NCBI RefSeq assembly: GCF_015706575.1
Contig: NW_024037072.1
Coordinates: forward strand, 1,121,001 to 1,185,000
Reading direction: 5' to 3'
Source of the DNA: Patiria miniata
Lineage: Eukaryota > Echinodermata > Asteroidea > Valvatida > Asterinidae
Length of the DNA: 64,000 nucleotides
Within the stretch, counting starts at the first letter, position 1; every line of letters begins with the position of its first letter. Shown piece after piece: positions 44,793 to 57,900 of this stretch. The position numbers and the translations under genes were made by a program. Under the pieces are notes generated by a model. That model worked only from the letters and a program-made list of their open reading frames with translations, did no database searches and was not told the DNA's origin.

Positions 44793-47700
44793 TTAAGATG
44801 AACACAGTTTTATGCCATCTTTGCTTTGCAGGCTCCTCATGAGTTTTTGACACTTTAGAATAAGGATTTCATTGAGATTCTTTATGCGTCTAGACACTTT
44901 ATTTGTATTTCTAACTTGTCGGGTTGCAAAGTTATGTTATGGCTGCCATTTTGGACGCCATATTGGTTTTGGATACTTATTAGTTTTGAACTCTCTAAAT
45001 AATGATTTTATAAGATTCCTTGTGCCTTAAAACATATGTTTAGACACTTTATTTGCATTTCTAATTTCTCTGGTTGCAAAGTTATGCTAAAAATGGAAAA
45101 TGCAATTTCCATTTGCGGCCGTTTTGGATGACATCTTGGATTTTGGAAAGAGCTCGAATGGGATTTTCGGCGACTGTTAGTATTTTATTCTACTCACATT
45201 CCTAGACCTATCCTGTAAAACTCAGCTCGTTATGAGCTATTTCCAATCACCCGCAAAGATTATTAATATACGCCTGTGTCCAAAATACTGTCAGAGCCTG
45301 GTTGGTTACTGGGGCATTTGTCCTGTAATATATAAATGTTAATAATCGTCAGATTTCCACAGCGCCCCCATTGAAAGTATGGTACGATCCCCCTCCCTCC
45401 TCCACCTATTGATTCTACGGAGCCAAGTGTGCGGACAAAAACCCTGTCTACATTTCAGCATTGATTTGCTGATGAACCCCCCACCCCCCCCCGGCCCCCA
45501 GCAAAATTTCCTTGATCCGCCCCTGAATGCGCTTGACCTATTGTGTTTGTGCTGGGACAGCAGCAACACTGGTGTACAGTAGCCTACTATATAATTGAGA
45601 AAAGACCTAAGACAATACACCATTATCATGTTGCGGCCATCTTGATTTCTCCCATTCAAATCAACGTAACCAAAGCGAGGCTGGAAGGAAAATAGTCTGG
45701 TTTCTTTTTTGCAGAAAAAAATTATCATTCAGTATTGTTATTGGATATAGGGAACATGACTGAAATGGTGGTATAATGACGTCACGTCTTTGTTTCCATG
45801 TACGCTTCCTTACGAGAACCAGATGGGACGCATCCAACCTGGTTCTCATATTAAGCCCAGACCTTGTAGATACGGACACAATAGGAGGGCGCTGTTTGGA
45901 GGAGATATCAGAAGCTGCCTTTGGTTCCATGAAAATTTGAGAAAATGTCGAAAACATGGCTGCAAATTAATTCATTGCAAAGAGCCATGACCATCATCCA
46001 CACTGCAGAGAGAGATGTCAGCATGTTATTCCAAGCACCAGGCTATCTCAACGAGTTATCTTATGCTGATAGTGTGTGGATTACCCTGTCTCCTCGGATG
46101 GCTACACTCTTCAATCTAGAGAGAGATCGGGGTGCCGCGTTTCGGGGGTGGGGATTCGGCTACAAAGAGCCACGTCTATTATCAAACAAGTCGTGCATTT
46201 TCAGTAATTAACAGGCTTGCTGTTCTGAAATATTATTACCAAAGTCATACACCATCTTCAGGAAAAAAATCTATGACCATAACTTGTTTTAACACACTGA
46301 CTATTCATAAAACTGTATCCGGTGTCGATGTCCAGTGTTTGTGCCTGTATTCCTCTAGCCTACCTGGAAAATTTGTTTGTAAGTAGATATTCATCCCAAA
46401 TTCAGTTTAATAAGCAGTGGGCAGAGGTGGAAAAGTGTTTTTTTTTTATCTGTCTCTGACAACCTTATTCTCTTATTTACTGGAGGCCCATATGCCTACA
46501 TCACAGGGGAATCTATGAAATGTTGAATTTGAGCTGTAGCCCCTAACGGAACGCTGTCACACAATTCCAAAGAAAGGATAATAAAACCAACGAAGAATTT
46601 GCTGCTTGAAACGTTTAATATCAATCACGTCAAATTACCATAGAATCACGTCAAAAAGTGAATAGAATTTAATGCAAACCCTCCACCTTTTGAGTAAAAT
46701 TGAATTAAATAAAATGTGATGACGTTAATAACACAAAAGAAATTACTTCAAAGAAAAAGTTAATTAAACAAAACAAACTGCACCCGAATATTAAAGTCCT
46801 TACGGTCACGTTGGGGGAGTGGGGGGGGGGGGGGGTGAGGGGAGCCCCAAACAGGTGTAACTTTTGCAAAATTGAACCGGAATAGGAGTGAAGACGACTG
46901 TTTCTGAATTGATGCTTTTACAATTTTACAATTGATTCCATCATGTACTTAATCGTCCTTCCTTCATTTTTACAAGTGATGCATACAGAACACATCACTT
47001 GTGAATTTCGACTAAATCCATTTCACCCAAAAATCTGGCGAAAGGTGCGGCCTTCAGGTTTCCCATAAAGCACTGTAGAGAATCATACTCCCTTGGACCT
47101 TTCCTCCCTTGTGCAATTTTGGTGTTTTTAAATGTTTTGTGTTGGGTCTGTGATAAGCCTATTTTCCATATAATCGTTAGAATCGCCGACAGCGTCGCCG
47201 AAGGGCCCCCTATGCTACGCCGACATTATGGAAACGTCTTGTCGGGGACTTCTCCAACTGACGCGAACACGGACGGCGATAGTCGGACGTACTGCCTGCG
47301 AAGTCAGCGATATGAAAACCAGGTTTTATGTGACTGTCATTGTGCAGGGTTGGAGAGACACGCCCTATTGGCGACAGTGTTTTGTTGCACTTTTGTTCTT
47401 CTCTTTGGCAGCCCCGCACTGCATGTCCACGTTCTGTCTTTCGTGTGTAGTGTTTACTTGGTTTCTTATTGTTTGTGTTCCTTTGTTTTAATATCCAATT
47501 GTATGTATTTATTGTAATTGTGTGTATTTGAATATGCCGAATAAAAATATAATAACAAGTATACCCTTAAGAGGCACTTTAGCGTCCTAAGTTGTACCTT
47601 TGGGAGACGCATCACATTAGGGAGACATTTCAATGTCTCCCTAAATCCATATCCCCTTTTAAGAGGAGGCAAAATGTTAACGTCGCAAATAGACTAGATC

Positions 47701-47947
47701 GATTGCTCGTGGTCCAGTTAGTGAAAATACCGATTTTTTTTTTTGGGGGGGGGGGTAAGATAAGGTAACATTGAGGTAAGGGGTCATTAAAGTTGGGAAA
47801 ATGTGTGCACAAGTCTATGGGAATGTCTCCTCAATACCCAATTATCGGTAATTATTATTATTTATTGTTATTGTTATACATGTAATGGTACCATTAAGGA
47901 GACACGTTATCGTAATTTCTTCGCACAATGGGAGACATTGGTCATTA

Positions 47948-48086
47948 AGCCCCAGTTCATACCTCACGTGAAAGCGAAAGCGAAGCGAAATTCGTGACGT
48001 CAACGATACAGTCAAAGCGCGTCCACCATTGTTGACGACATGAATTTCGCTTCGCACATGCTTTCGCGTGAAGTATGAGCCGGGCT
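47948..48086. mobile_element. Short Harbinger-like MITE
   Basis: Arms of about 50 bases: left AGCCCCAGTTCATAC and GAAGCGAAATTC, right GAATTTCGCTTCGC and GTATGAGCCGGGCT. TTA flanks both ends (47945-47947 and 48087-48089), a TWA-type duplication. The whole element is 139 bases and could fold into one hairpin. Confidence 0.7.
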
Positions 48087-48600
48087 TTAGGGAGACATTT
48101 AAATGTCACAGCCCCACTTTAGAGGCACAATTTTAATGTCACAATTAGGTTATATTTGAAGCTCGGGGTCTAATTAGTAAATATACCGAAATTTGTGTAT
48201 AAAGGACAAGGGAATATTGGGTTAGGGCACATCTAAGTTTGAAAAAAATTGTGCACAAGTCTAAAGGGATGTCTCCCAAAATGTCCAATCCAGGGTAATT
48301 ATTATTATTTTTTATTAATGGCCTCTCCGCACTCTTGGGGGTTCTAGTTGTACAATGTTTCAAACCAAATAAAAAGCCTTAATTGGACTTATTCAGGGCT
48401 GAGTTTTTTAAAATCAAATTTTCAACAAAAAGTAAAAGAACAAAAACAAATTCCCCTAAAACCCAGAGTAGTCGTAACAAGTTAAATTCAACAAAATAAA
48501 AGTCTTAACGTGGAACAATGACAAATACCTGTTGTTACTTAACTGCTCGCGTTTGTTGGCCTCAATGTTTCGAACTACACAGCAGTGCAAACCAAATTAA

Positions 48601-49118
48601 AGGGAAAATACAACATTTGCAAACATCAACAAATAAAACTACCAAATCATTTTGAAATACCTTGCTGGGCTGTTAGTGAATGACAGTGTAAAGCATCCTG
48701 TAAAATCATGGCACCTGGTATACTGTCATTTTCAAGAAAAGTGGTATTTTTGTATCAATTTCCAACGCTGGTCGGCCGACCAGCGTTGGAAAAAACTGGT
48801 TTTTTTTTCTTCAAATACTGGCCCCAATTGACCATCGCACTTGTTTGCAATCGATTACGCACCCATAAACGGGTACAAGCCAGCTAGACTTGTACCCTAA
48901 CCTTACAATTCCCCAATGTATGTAAACTGCTCTGTTTCTGCTTATATGGAGTCAGGGAACCAGACTACAGGAAAATGATTGTTTTTCTTGGTTTTTATAG
49001 CATTTTCGAACCCAAAACCTCAAAAAAGTCAGTGTAACTATATTTGCTATATATTTCCGACCCCCCAATTCCATCCATTTCTGAAAATTACAGCAAAAGC
49101 AAATGATGTATATTCCCT
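48601..49118 (-). mobile_element. TTAA-flanked inverted-repeat element, copy 3, with visible empty site
   Basis: Inverse copy of the 35330-35844 element, complete at both ends, with TTAA at 48597-48600 and 49119-49122. The paralogous sequence at about 9565-9590 reads GCAAGCCAAA-TTTA-CTACTCG where this copy reads GCAAACCAAA-TTAA-element-TTAA-CTACTCG. Confidence 0.85.
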
Positions 49119-49751
49119 TTAACTACTCGAGATAAAAGTCATGCAGGCTTTGTTTAATAAACGTAACATGGAAAGGATAGCGCAGTGATGGAATCTGCCA
49201 CAAATAATTCACCTTGGACATATGGGTGAACATAATTCTTTGAAGTTTCCACATCCATGTGTTTTGTGTGTAAATCATATGCCAAGACTCAACCTACCTA
49301 AAGTTGACCAAAAATGAAAACTTAGAACTACTCATTACGAGAAAATATGAAACATAATTTCCTGAAAATGTAAGTCATTCTTAATTCGTAACAATAATTA
49401 CGTTTTTATAAGCATTTCCGTCGGGTGCACGTATGTTCATCCCCTCCACTTAGTTTGTGCGTCAAAATTCCGCTAATGCCAGTGATTTGTCGAAATGGCA
49501 ACGCCACGGTTGCGTTGACGTTTTTCGAAAATGTTGTTTTTAATCGTTGTCTGCTTTCCATTTCCATGCCTTCTGTCTTCATCGGTAAAAAAGGACAACT
49601 TACGTTGGGATTTTTGACATTTTTTTTCCAGTTTCCCCAAACATACCACGTATCACATCATTTGAATGAGAAAAATAAACAATGTTATTACAGGTTTGGG
49701 CTCCTTAGGTGGGTTCCTTAGGAGGGTTATAATTTTGTAGTTTTCTAGCAT

Positions 49752-49793
49752 GCGTACATGTACATGTGTGTATATGTACATGTACATGTACCA
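49752..49793. repeat. TACATG-rich microsatellite
   Basis: Alternating ACATGT units (GTACATGTACATGTGTG and following). Simple sequence; no other signal. Confidence 0.7.
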
Positions 49794-49889
49794 ACATGGT
49801 AGACCTGACGGCCTGTATTGTATAAAACACCTTCAATTCAGAAATAATAGTAGAATAATACAAAAAGCGTAGTTTGCGTAGAAACTTAA

Positions 49890-50225
49890 ATACAATTTGA
49901 CCGTTAAAAAACGGCGAACAGTAAGAACCGATGTCACCGATGTCGCCGTGCACGAACGGCCACGTTGGGCCGTCCACTGGAGGCACCGGCCCTGCTTGCG
50001 CATTGCGGAAAATCACGCTGCGATACATCGGTCAGCGGCAAACACGCTCACGCTTTCTATCTCAACCACTGACTTTTTGGAGTGTTTCCATCGCAAATTT
50101 TTTTAAAAACGATGACCAGTTTCTTTTTGTTAATTCGTAGTAGGTGGGTACAAGACTTAGGTACGAGTTCACCTGGGAACGAATTTGATGAATGCGGTTT
50201 GACTCGGGCACGAGTTGACCTTTCC
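49890..50225. mobile_element. Relative of the foldback element at 4.6-5.7 kb
   Basis: GCCGTGCACGAACGGCCACG at about 49945 corresponds to the 62-base unit of 5225-5470, and degenerate GGTACGAGTT / GGCACGAGTTGACC copies at 50160-50220 correspond to the right 16-base array. The left array is missing. Confidence 0.5.
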
Positions 50226-50908
50226 CTTCATTCGCTGTCTGAATGTCATCAGGCAGGTACGTGGGCGCATTGGGTTTTGGGCGCATACGCTGTTGCACTT
50301 ACACTAAAAGTCGGTGGATAAGTCGTTCTTATCTTTTTGAATTGTTTATCTACATGACAGTGTCTTTCAGTTGTTCAGGGAAACTGGAGAAATAGTTCAA
50401 AAATTAGATTGACTTACAAGGGCTTTTAAGATTGTTTTGGAAATATGTTTTTGTCCTTTAAAATCATCTTTAAATTCATATTTTATGGTCTCATAAATTT
50501 TCATAAGTTTAGTATGTCTGTAACTTGTGGAAATAATGCGACATTTTTCTCTGCTGATCAACAGGTGCGGAATATTGCCAAAATAGTCATAATCTTTTGG
50601 CCTGGTGACCAGACTGTCTAAGTGGTGGACAAGTACATTGGCATGAACATTCGGGGGTGTGTGATCAATAGTTGGATGAGAGAAGCCGACAGAATGATGG
50701 AAGATTACATAATTATTTATTCTGCAGAAATCAATGTAACTGTCGAATTTCACTTGATTAAATCTAAAAAGCAACTTTAAGGTAAAGTCTATACTAATTG
50801 CACGAGATATGAATTGGAATGATCATGTTTGGGATGCATTAGAAATTCAGTAAGTGAAGTTTCATTATTTCCCGGCCATACTTGTAATAGACGCAAAGTA
50901 TTACACAC

Positions 50909-51911
50909 CACATTTTCCTTCATCAACGCTGATGTCATCAAGTGCCATGTCACCATGGTAATCACTTCCACGTTCGCCAATGAAAATCACCTGCAAAACA
51001 AAACAATCAAAAACAGCAATAATCAGATAAAAATATTTAAGCATGTCTGCTTCTGTTTGGACGATCCTGTTCTTTTTTAGTTAAGGTCTCTTTCAGTCCA
51101 TTTTTGTGTGTGTATCAAGATGATCTCTTGTCCAAAATCAAATCAAATACCAAAAAGTATGTGCATGATAAACACACTCTTTGGTACGTGATTCCCGTAA
51201 AGAGGCGTATTGATAAAGTAAACCGTTTTCTACATTAAGTAAATATATAATTGCTTTCTCAATTGGTGAGCAATCTTTGTGACTATAAATTGTTTAGATC
51301 CTTACCCGAAATTCGAGCCCAGAGGCAATATCTATTGATGCGTCCAACCACTTGTTTCCGTAGTTATCACTCGCTGACCAGCGGGCAGGGCCAAGACCAC
51401 CTTGACCATCACCTGTGTAGACCGTCAATGATCCCATGCCTGTCCCGTACATGTGGTACCAAAATCTGACACACGCACCAGTGGCAGGTGCAATGGCTTT
51501 GGGGCTGTCTAGTCGAGCTTTATCGGATGGAAGTCTTGGACTCGATGCTTCAGTGTAGATGTAGACACCATTTGCTGTAAAATTAATTGTGCAGATTTTT
51601 TGGTTAAATTAACATTTAAGCCAATTTTGGTCAAAAATAATATCAGCAAACGGTAGTGAAGTTGTTGCATACCTAAAGTATTCCATGTATCAATTAATAA
51701 TACATATTTAAACGTTCATGCATACGTACTTTTATTTGGTTTAACTTACAATTTCCTTGAGTGTGGTCTGCATTGGGCCCAGTGCTTGAGCTGGAGGTGC
51801 CACCGCTATCGAGTGTCCAATCGAAGTCATCATTCTGGCTGTTGTTGAATTGACATAGGTTGTAGGAATCGAAGTCACATTTCAAATCCATCAATGGCAC
51901 GGTCGGCCCAC
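50909..51911 (-). CDS. MAM domain M17
   Basis: Exons: A 51750-51911, B 51306-51574, C 50909-50990. Exon [20 protein letters not shown]. Exon B begins [19 protein letters not shown], has [13 protein letters not shown] and ASDNYGNKW. Exon [20 protein letters not shown] resembles M8 exon C, as does the intron start that follows it. Exon C ends TGTG|GTGTGTAA. Confidence 0.87.
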
Positions 51912-54900
51912 CTGTGAACAATGGTGTACAATTACATTAAAATGTGTAAATGGGTGGAATGTAGTTTTTGCTCTACCTACTCTATCTACCCCTACGGTTA
52001 GATCATAACTTTGTTGTGTATTCACTGTGTTGTTTAATTTAAATACTAAACTTTGAACTGTAATGCATTGAAACTTTATCTTTTTTTCTACAGCATTTGC
52101 CAACGTATCTTAAACAATATCATTCGATTCATACAATTGCAAGAGGCTTCGCCGATTATGCCACCAACTGTGTTATGTCTTTTGTAATTCTACGTTTAAT
52201 TCTTTAAGCTAGCAGTTGTTTTTCCAGAGTTTGTAAAATTTATGTCAGCATGTAAAGCAATTGATAATTGGTTCTGTCCACACTAACGGTTACAACTGAT
52301 AACTTTATGAGTGAATCATGGGAGGTGGATTTCAAAGCAGTTTTCTTTAAAGACATTCCTGTACTATTCGAAATTGCACTAATAAATAAGTAGGCTGATT
52401 CATTGGTATTGGAAAAAATCACTAGGCCATCTTTAAGATGAAATGAATGATAATGTTCATAACAGGGACAATCTTGAATCATACTTTATATTCTTGGGAT
52501 AAATTAATCCAGCGTATCCCCTGTATGTTCCATGTTACTTGTTTAGTGTAGAATTTGTATCATTCAAAAATAAAACAACCTGTATTTATGAAATACGGAT
52601 GTGTCTTGATACATGTTCATAACATTGACAGAAATTTGTGATTAATTTCTGTCCCTGTTATGAACTGGGAGTCTTAAAGATGTGTACACCCTGTACTCAA
52701 AAATACCAAGAGGTTTAACCTAAGATCTGCCAGTGGCAATCCCTCAATTGATAGCTTTACATTAGGAACAAATTGGAGATAATTCATGTATTTCATTGAC
52801 TGTCTCCCAACACTTAAAAATGAAATGTCTGTCCATGTTATGAACGTTAAATCTTGAATATAATCCTCTGTAAATTCTCGAAACCTGAGAAATTTATCCA
52901 ACATGTTCTTACTAGGATATTGGATGTAGAAAGAGGGAAAACATGACAGATTACTTTATGTATGGACTCCTGTCCATGGTTCCCTCTTAAAGTCACACTT
53001 TTGTTACCGCTTGTGTGGACAGGCCCAATGCATAATGTAAAAGAAGGAAAAAAAAAACGTACTACATATTTCTTCATGGACGCTGATGTCATCAATAGCT
53101 ATGTCACTTGTAAAATCACTTCCACGTTCACCCATAAAAGACACCTGCAGACATAAAAAAACACGAAGTGAAACAAAAACAAAAACAAACGTCGTTAACG
53201 TAAAGACTTAAGTAGCTGTTCTTCAGATAACTCCAAGCAAATACAATTGGGTATCAACATTCCTGACGCGTATTACCTATTTTTTGTATTTGAATGATTT
53301 TTTTTTAAATGACTGTTTCTAATCAACCATCTTTTTTTTACTCTGAATCGTTAAACAAACCTTTGAATTGTTTACCTGAAATTCAATCCCAGGGTCAATA
53401 TCTATTGATGCGTCGAACCAGTTGTTACTAGCGTTACCACTTGCTGACCAGCGGGCAGGGCCAAGACCACCTTGACCATCACCTGTGTATACCGTCAATG
53501 ATCCCATGTGTGCCCCGTACATGTGGTACCAAAATCTGACACACGCACCAGTGGCAGGTGCAATTGCTTTGGGGCTGTCTAGTCGAGCTTTATCGGATGG
53601 AAATCTTGGACTCGATGCTTCAGTGAAGATGTAGAAACCACTTGCTGTAAAATGAATCATTAAGTTCAGTTTCATTCATTCATTCCGGTCCGATATTTTG
53701 GTTCTATTTTATTGAAATATGGACCCTAAGTATTGTACTGCAACTTTAATTTTCTGCTAACAAAGTTTGAAGAGGCATTTTTTATATGTAACTTTTGTTT
53801 CGTCTGCATCTTTGAAAAAAAAAGCGTTTTGATGGACGGCAACAGTTAGTATGAAATAGAAGAGGGAATAGTGCGATAAGTGTCAATGTCATGAATTCCA
53901 TCACTTAAAATGAACCGCTTTTTGGTTCAAGGTCTCTTTCTCACGTGAGAAGGCTTTGAATCGAGAGGGAAAGAAACAATTTGAATCTAACTTCAATATT
54001 TGGGATTGTGCTTGATATCATTACAATCAGTATATCTTTCCAAGGTTTTAAAGTGTCGTCATTTTCCTGTTTAAATTTTGTTTCAGTTTTTGCTTTTGCT
54101 TTTTCTATTTGGAAAGTAAAAACTTTCAAAGTCATATGAAAACAAGTTTGATCAAAATCTGGTAAGGGAAAGGAATAAGCATACTTTTAGAAACACCTTA
54201 CCTCATCATGGAGAAATTCGCAGGGCAGGAAGAAAATTCCTTTCAAATTTGCTTTTTAAATTAACTTTTTAATGTGTACGATTCAACTTACAATTTGTTG
54301 TAGAGTGGTCTGAGTCAGGCCCGGTATCTGAGCTTGGGGTGTAGCCGTTATTGAGTGTCCAATCAAAGTCATCTTTTTGGTTGTTTATGAATTGACAAAG
54401 ATTGTTGGAATTGAAGTCACAATTCAAGGCTGGCAATGGCACAGTTGGGTCTGTTGACAGAGATAGAAAATAATACCAAACGAGTAAAGGGAAGGAGTAC
54501 ACAGAAAGAATTCGTTGTGACAAACAAACAATAAAACATAAAAACATCATTAAACAAGTAGTTTTATGCTCTCCATATAGCTCTACACTTAAAATCATTC
54601 TTTTACTGTTAGTATATATAAATGTACTGTGCAGAGGTAAAATCATTTTCTTAGATTTTAACCCCGATTTCAAATTTTGTAATTTCTGATATTTTACGAA
54701 ATTTTCCTATGGAGGTTTGCATCTTCCATTCTTTTGGTACTAGTGTAAAAGTCTGCTATCTTTGTGTATTGAGCTGCCCGCTTTTTTAGTTTTGAGTCGT
54801 ACAGCTTTTTATATTGGTTTTTTCATTTTCCTTTTAAAAATATTTGTAAGTAAGTACATTTAATTAAAAAAGGGGCATTGTAGCCGAGCGGCTAGAGCGT

Positions 54901-57900
54901 AAAGCTACCGAGTGGAAGGTTGGCAGTTCGCGTCCCATTCGGACCAAAAACTGGTTTTATTAAAAAACAAAACAAAAAGTGTAATACAAAAGAAAACGTA
55001 CTACAAGGGCCTTCATCAACGCTGATGTCATCAACAGCCATGTCACCTCTGTAATCATTTCCGCGTTCACCAACAAAAGAAACCTATAGAAATAAACGAA
55101 TACAGAGTAGAGAGTAATACAAGCAAACGTCTGCACGTATACAGCTTGGCTTAATTAATCCCAAAGTGAACAACATTGGTTAATTATTTTCTTGACATGA
55201 TTTGGTTTCTCAAAAAAATCTATTCCCTTCTTAATTAATAGTGTCTTTTATTTTGTGAGCCATCATTGTGACAGGAAGTTTTTTTCAGTTCCTTACCCGA
55301 ACTTCCATCCCAGAAGCAATATATATTGCTGCGTCCAACCACTTGTTACCAGAGGTACCATTTGCTGACCAGCGGGCGGGGCCAAGACCACCTTGACCAT
55401 CACCTGTGTATACCGTCAATGATCCCATGTCTGCCCCGTACATGTGGTACCAAAATCTGACACACGCACCAGTGGCAGGTGCAATTGCTTTGGGGCTGTC
55501 TAGTCGAGCTTTATCGGATGCAACTCTGGGATCAGATGTCTCAGTGTAGATGTAGAAACCATTTGCTGTAAAATTAATTGTGGAGATTGAATACATTAAG
55601 TTAGACAAAATGTACATTGTTTTGGTTGAACTTCAAATTTAACATTTAAGCCAATGTTGGGGAAATATCAGCAAACGGTTGTGAAGTTGTTGCTCGAGTG
55701 GATCAGAAAATAACTTTGTGATCGAAAACCTGATATATTCCCTGTATCAATTGAAATAGATGTATAAATGTACATGCATACGTGCTTTTCTATTTGTTTT
55801 ATTAACTTACAAGTTCCTAGAGTGTGGTCTGCAATAGGCCCAGTGTCTAAGCTGGGGGTGCCACCGCGATTGAGAGTCCAATCAAAGTCATCGTTCTGGC
55901 TGTTGCTGAATTGACATAGGTTGTAGGAATCGAAGTCACATTTCAAATCCATCAATGGCACGGTCGGCCTACCTGTGAACAATGGTGTTCAATTATATCA
56001 AAAAGCGTAAAAGGGTAGAATTCAAGCAACAAAATATTGTAGTTTTTAATCCGCCTATTCTTTTCCCCCTACGCAGCCGTGTGGTTGCGAAGGCCTAAGC
56101 GCCGCCGTGTTAAACAACGTTAATCCGATTACGTATTTAGACGCTAAAACAGAGCAGTGAAATTCATGCACCCCAAAAATATGGCTTTTGGAACGTTGTG
56201 TTTCTCAGAAAATATGCTCTTTTATGATTGAAATGTTAAATTGTAACAGAAGAAGAAATACTATTCTTCATGTCAGTGAAAATGTCGTCGTCGTTGACTG
56301 CCTAAACGTCAATTCTGGTTACTGGTAGAGTTAACCTTAAAGTCGGGAAGAAATAGTTCAAAAACACATAAATCTCAATTTCTTAATTTTACACGAGCAG
56401 TTGAGCATTTATATCATCTAATTTTTTTTTTTATTTCAGCTTAATCTGCAAATTATTGTGTTACCAAGGTAAATTTCGACAAGAATTTTTTTGCTGACAT
56501 AATTAGCTCACGTGCATGGTTTTCAAGTTTGCTGATTTTGGGGCAACAATGACGAAGTGTGTATTAGCGTATTCAATAGCGTGACTCGGCGTAATTCGCG
56601 TGGGTCTTTGTATCGACCAATGGAAGCTGGCAAAAAAAGTGATATGTATTTAAAAAAAAACTTGTGAAGGAAGCTATTCTGCAAACGTTTACTGCACACC
56701 ATAATGTATAGAAACCTTATTTATTTTCGTGAGGCTTGAAAAGATTGTCCGACTTTGCAAACACCAGCGTTAGAACTTTAACAAATGTGCGTAACCAAGC
56801 CTATTTTTCCAATTTAACGAAAGGCACGGAACATATCACACCGATTTTAAGCACATACTTGGATCATTATAAGGGAAATAAATCCTGAAAGTTGCATAAA
56901 GATACGGTCTCCCAAACGGAACAAATTGGTTTTCAAAGGTTTCGCCCGCGAACGTGAACATGTCTCTGTGTGCATGTTGTTTAATTCAAAATAAAGTGTT
57001 ACTTAAAGATATAGTCCATCATTTGTAATTTGTGCATTTTGCTCGTTTGAAGCACAAAAGTGTTCAAAATCTAATGAAGGATACTGAACAACTAACCTGA
57101 TGAAGGTTCAGCTCAGCTTCAGCTGTATATGTTTCATACAGTTGTAAGAGGCTTCGCTGATTATGTCACCAACTGCGTGATGTCTTTTGTAATTCTAAGT
57201 TTAATTCTTTTAGCTAGCAGTTTTTTTTCTAGAATTTGTAAAATTTATGTCAGCATGTAAAGCAATAAATAATACATAATATAAAAAGAATTAAATAATA
57301 CATACTACATTTTTCTTCATGATAGCTGATGTCATCAATAGCAATGTCACCCTTGTCGTCACTTCCACGTACGCCCACAAAAGACACCTGCAGAAACAAA
57401 AGAATTACAGGAATACAAAGTAAAACCAAAAATACTCAACAGGCGTCGGTAACATAGTATTACGGACTTCAGTCGCTGTAGATAAAAGACTTTTTTCTAC
57501 CTTTTCTTTTACCAACTTTTTAACTGAACCTAAAAACAAGTTGTTTAATTCCTTACCTGGAAATCAACCCCAGAGGCAATATCTATTGCTGTCTCGATCC
57601 ACAGTTTACCAGAGTTACTATTCGCTGACCAGCGGGCAGGGCCAAGACCACCTTGACCATCACCTGTGTATACCGTCAATGATCCCACGTCTACCCCGAA
57701 CATGTGGTACCAAAATCTGACACACGCACCAGTGGCAGGTGCAATGGCTTTGGGGCTGTCTAGTCGAGCTTTATGGAATGCAACTCTGGGAGCAGATGCT
57801 TCAGTGTAGATGTAGAAACCACTTGCTGTTAATTCAATCATTGATAAGTTAAGATACATCCATTCCAGTTATAATTCAGGTTCTGTTTTACTTAAACACC

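Larger units (their letters stand above)
45884..49330. repeat. Paralogue of the DNA downstream of M1
   Basis: Blocks 45884-46000, 46505-47010 and 48350-49330 match 4365-4470, 8340-9110 and 9270-9790, in the same order and orientation. Sample shared words: GAATCTATGAAATGTTGAAT, AAAAGTGAATAGAATT, ACCCAGAGTA and CGTAACAAGTTAAAT. 47.05-48.32 kb is extra DNA in this copy, with several GGAGACATT stretches and a Harbinger-like MITE. Confidence 0.65.
37965..50908. other. 12.9-kb gap between MAM blocks
   Basis: No MAM exon or other recognisable gene. It is either one very long intron or the space between two MAM genes. It holds a solo LTR (38569-39342), a hAT-type micro-element (41039-41135), a hAT-like MITE (42673-43107), a piggyBac-like MITE (44361-44792), a Harbinger-like MITE (47948-48086) and a TTAA element (48601-49118). 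39.35-41.0, 41.2-42.6, 43.1-44.3 and 44.8-45.8 kb show nothing I can name. 45.88-49.33 kb resembles DNA downstream of M1. Confidence 0.6.

Noticed and set aside
47119..47517. 132-codon plus-strand frame with hydrophobic Cys-rich end
   Set aside because: No family resemblance; lies in the extra DNA of a duplicated, transposon-rich stretch; overlapping frames of similar length exist.
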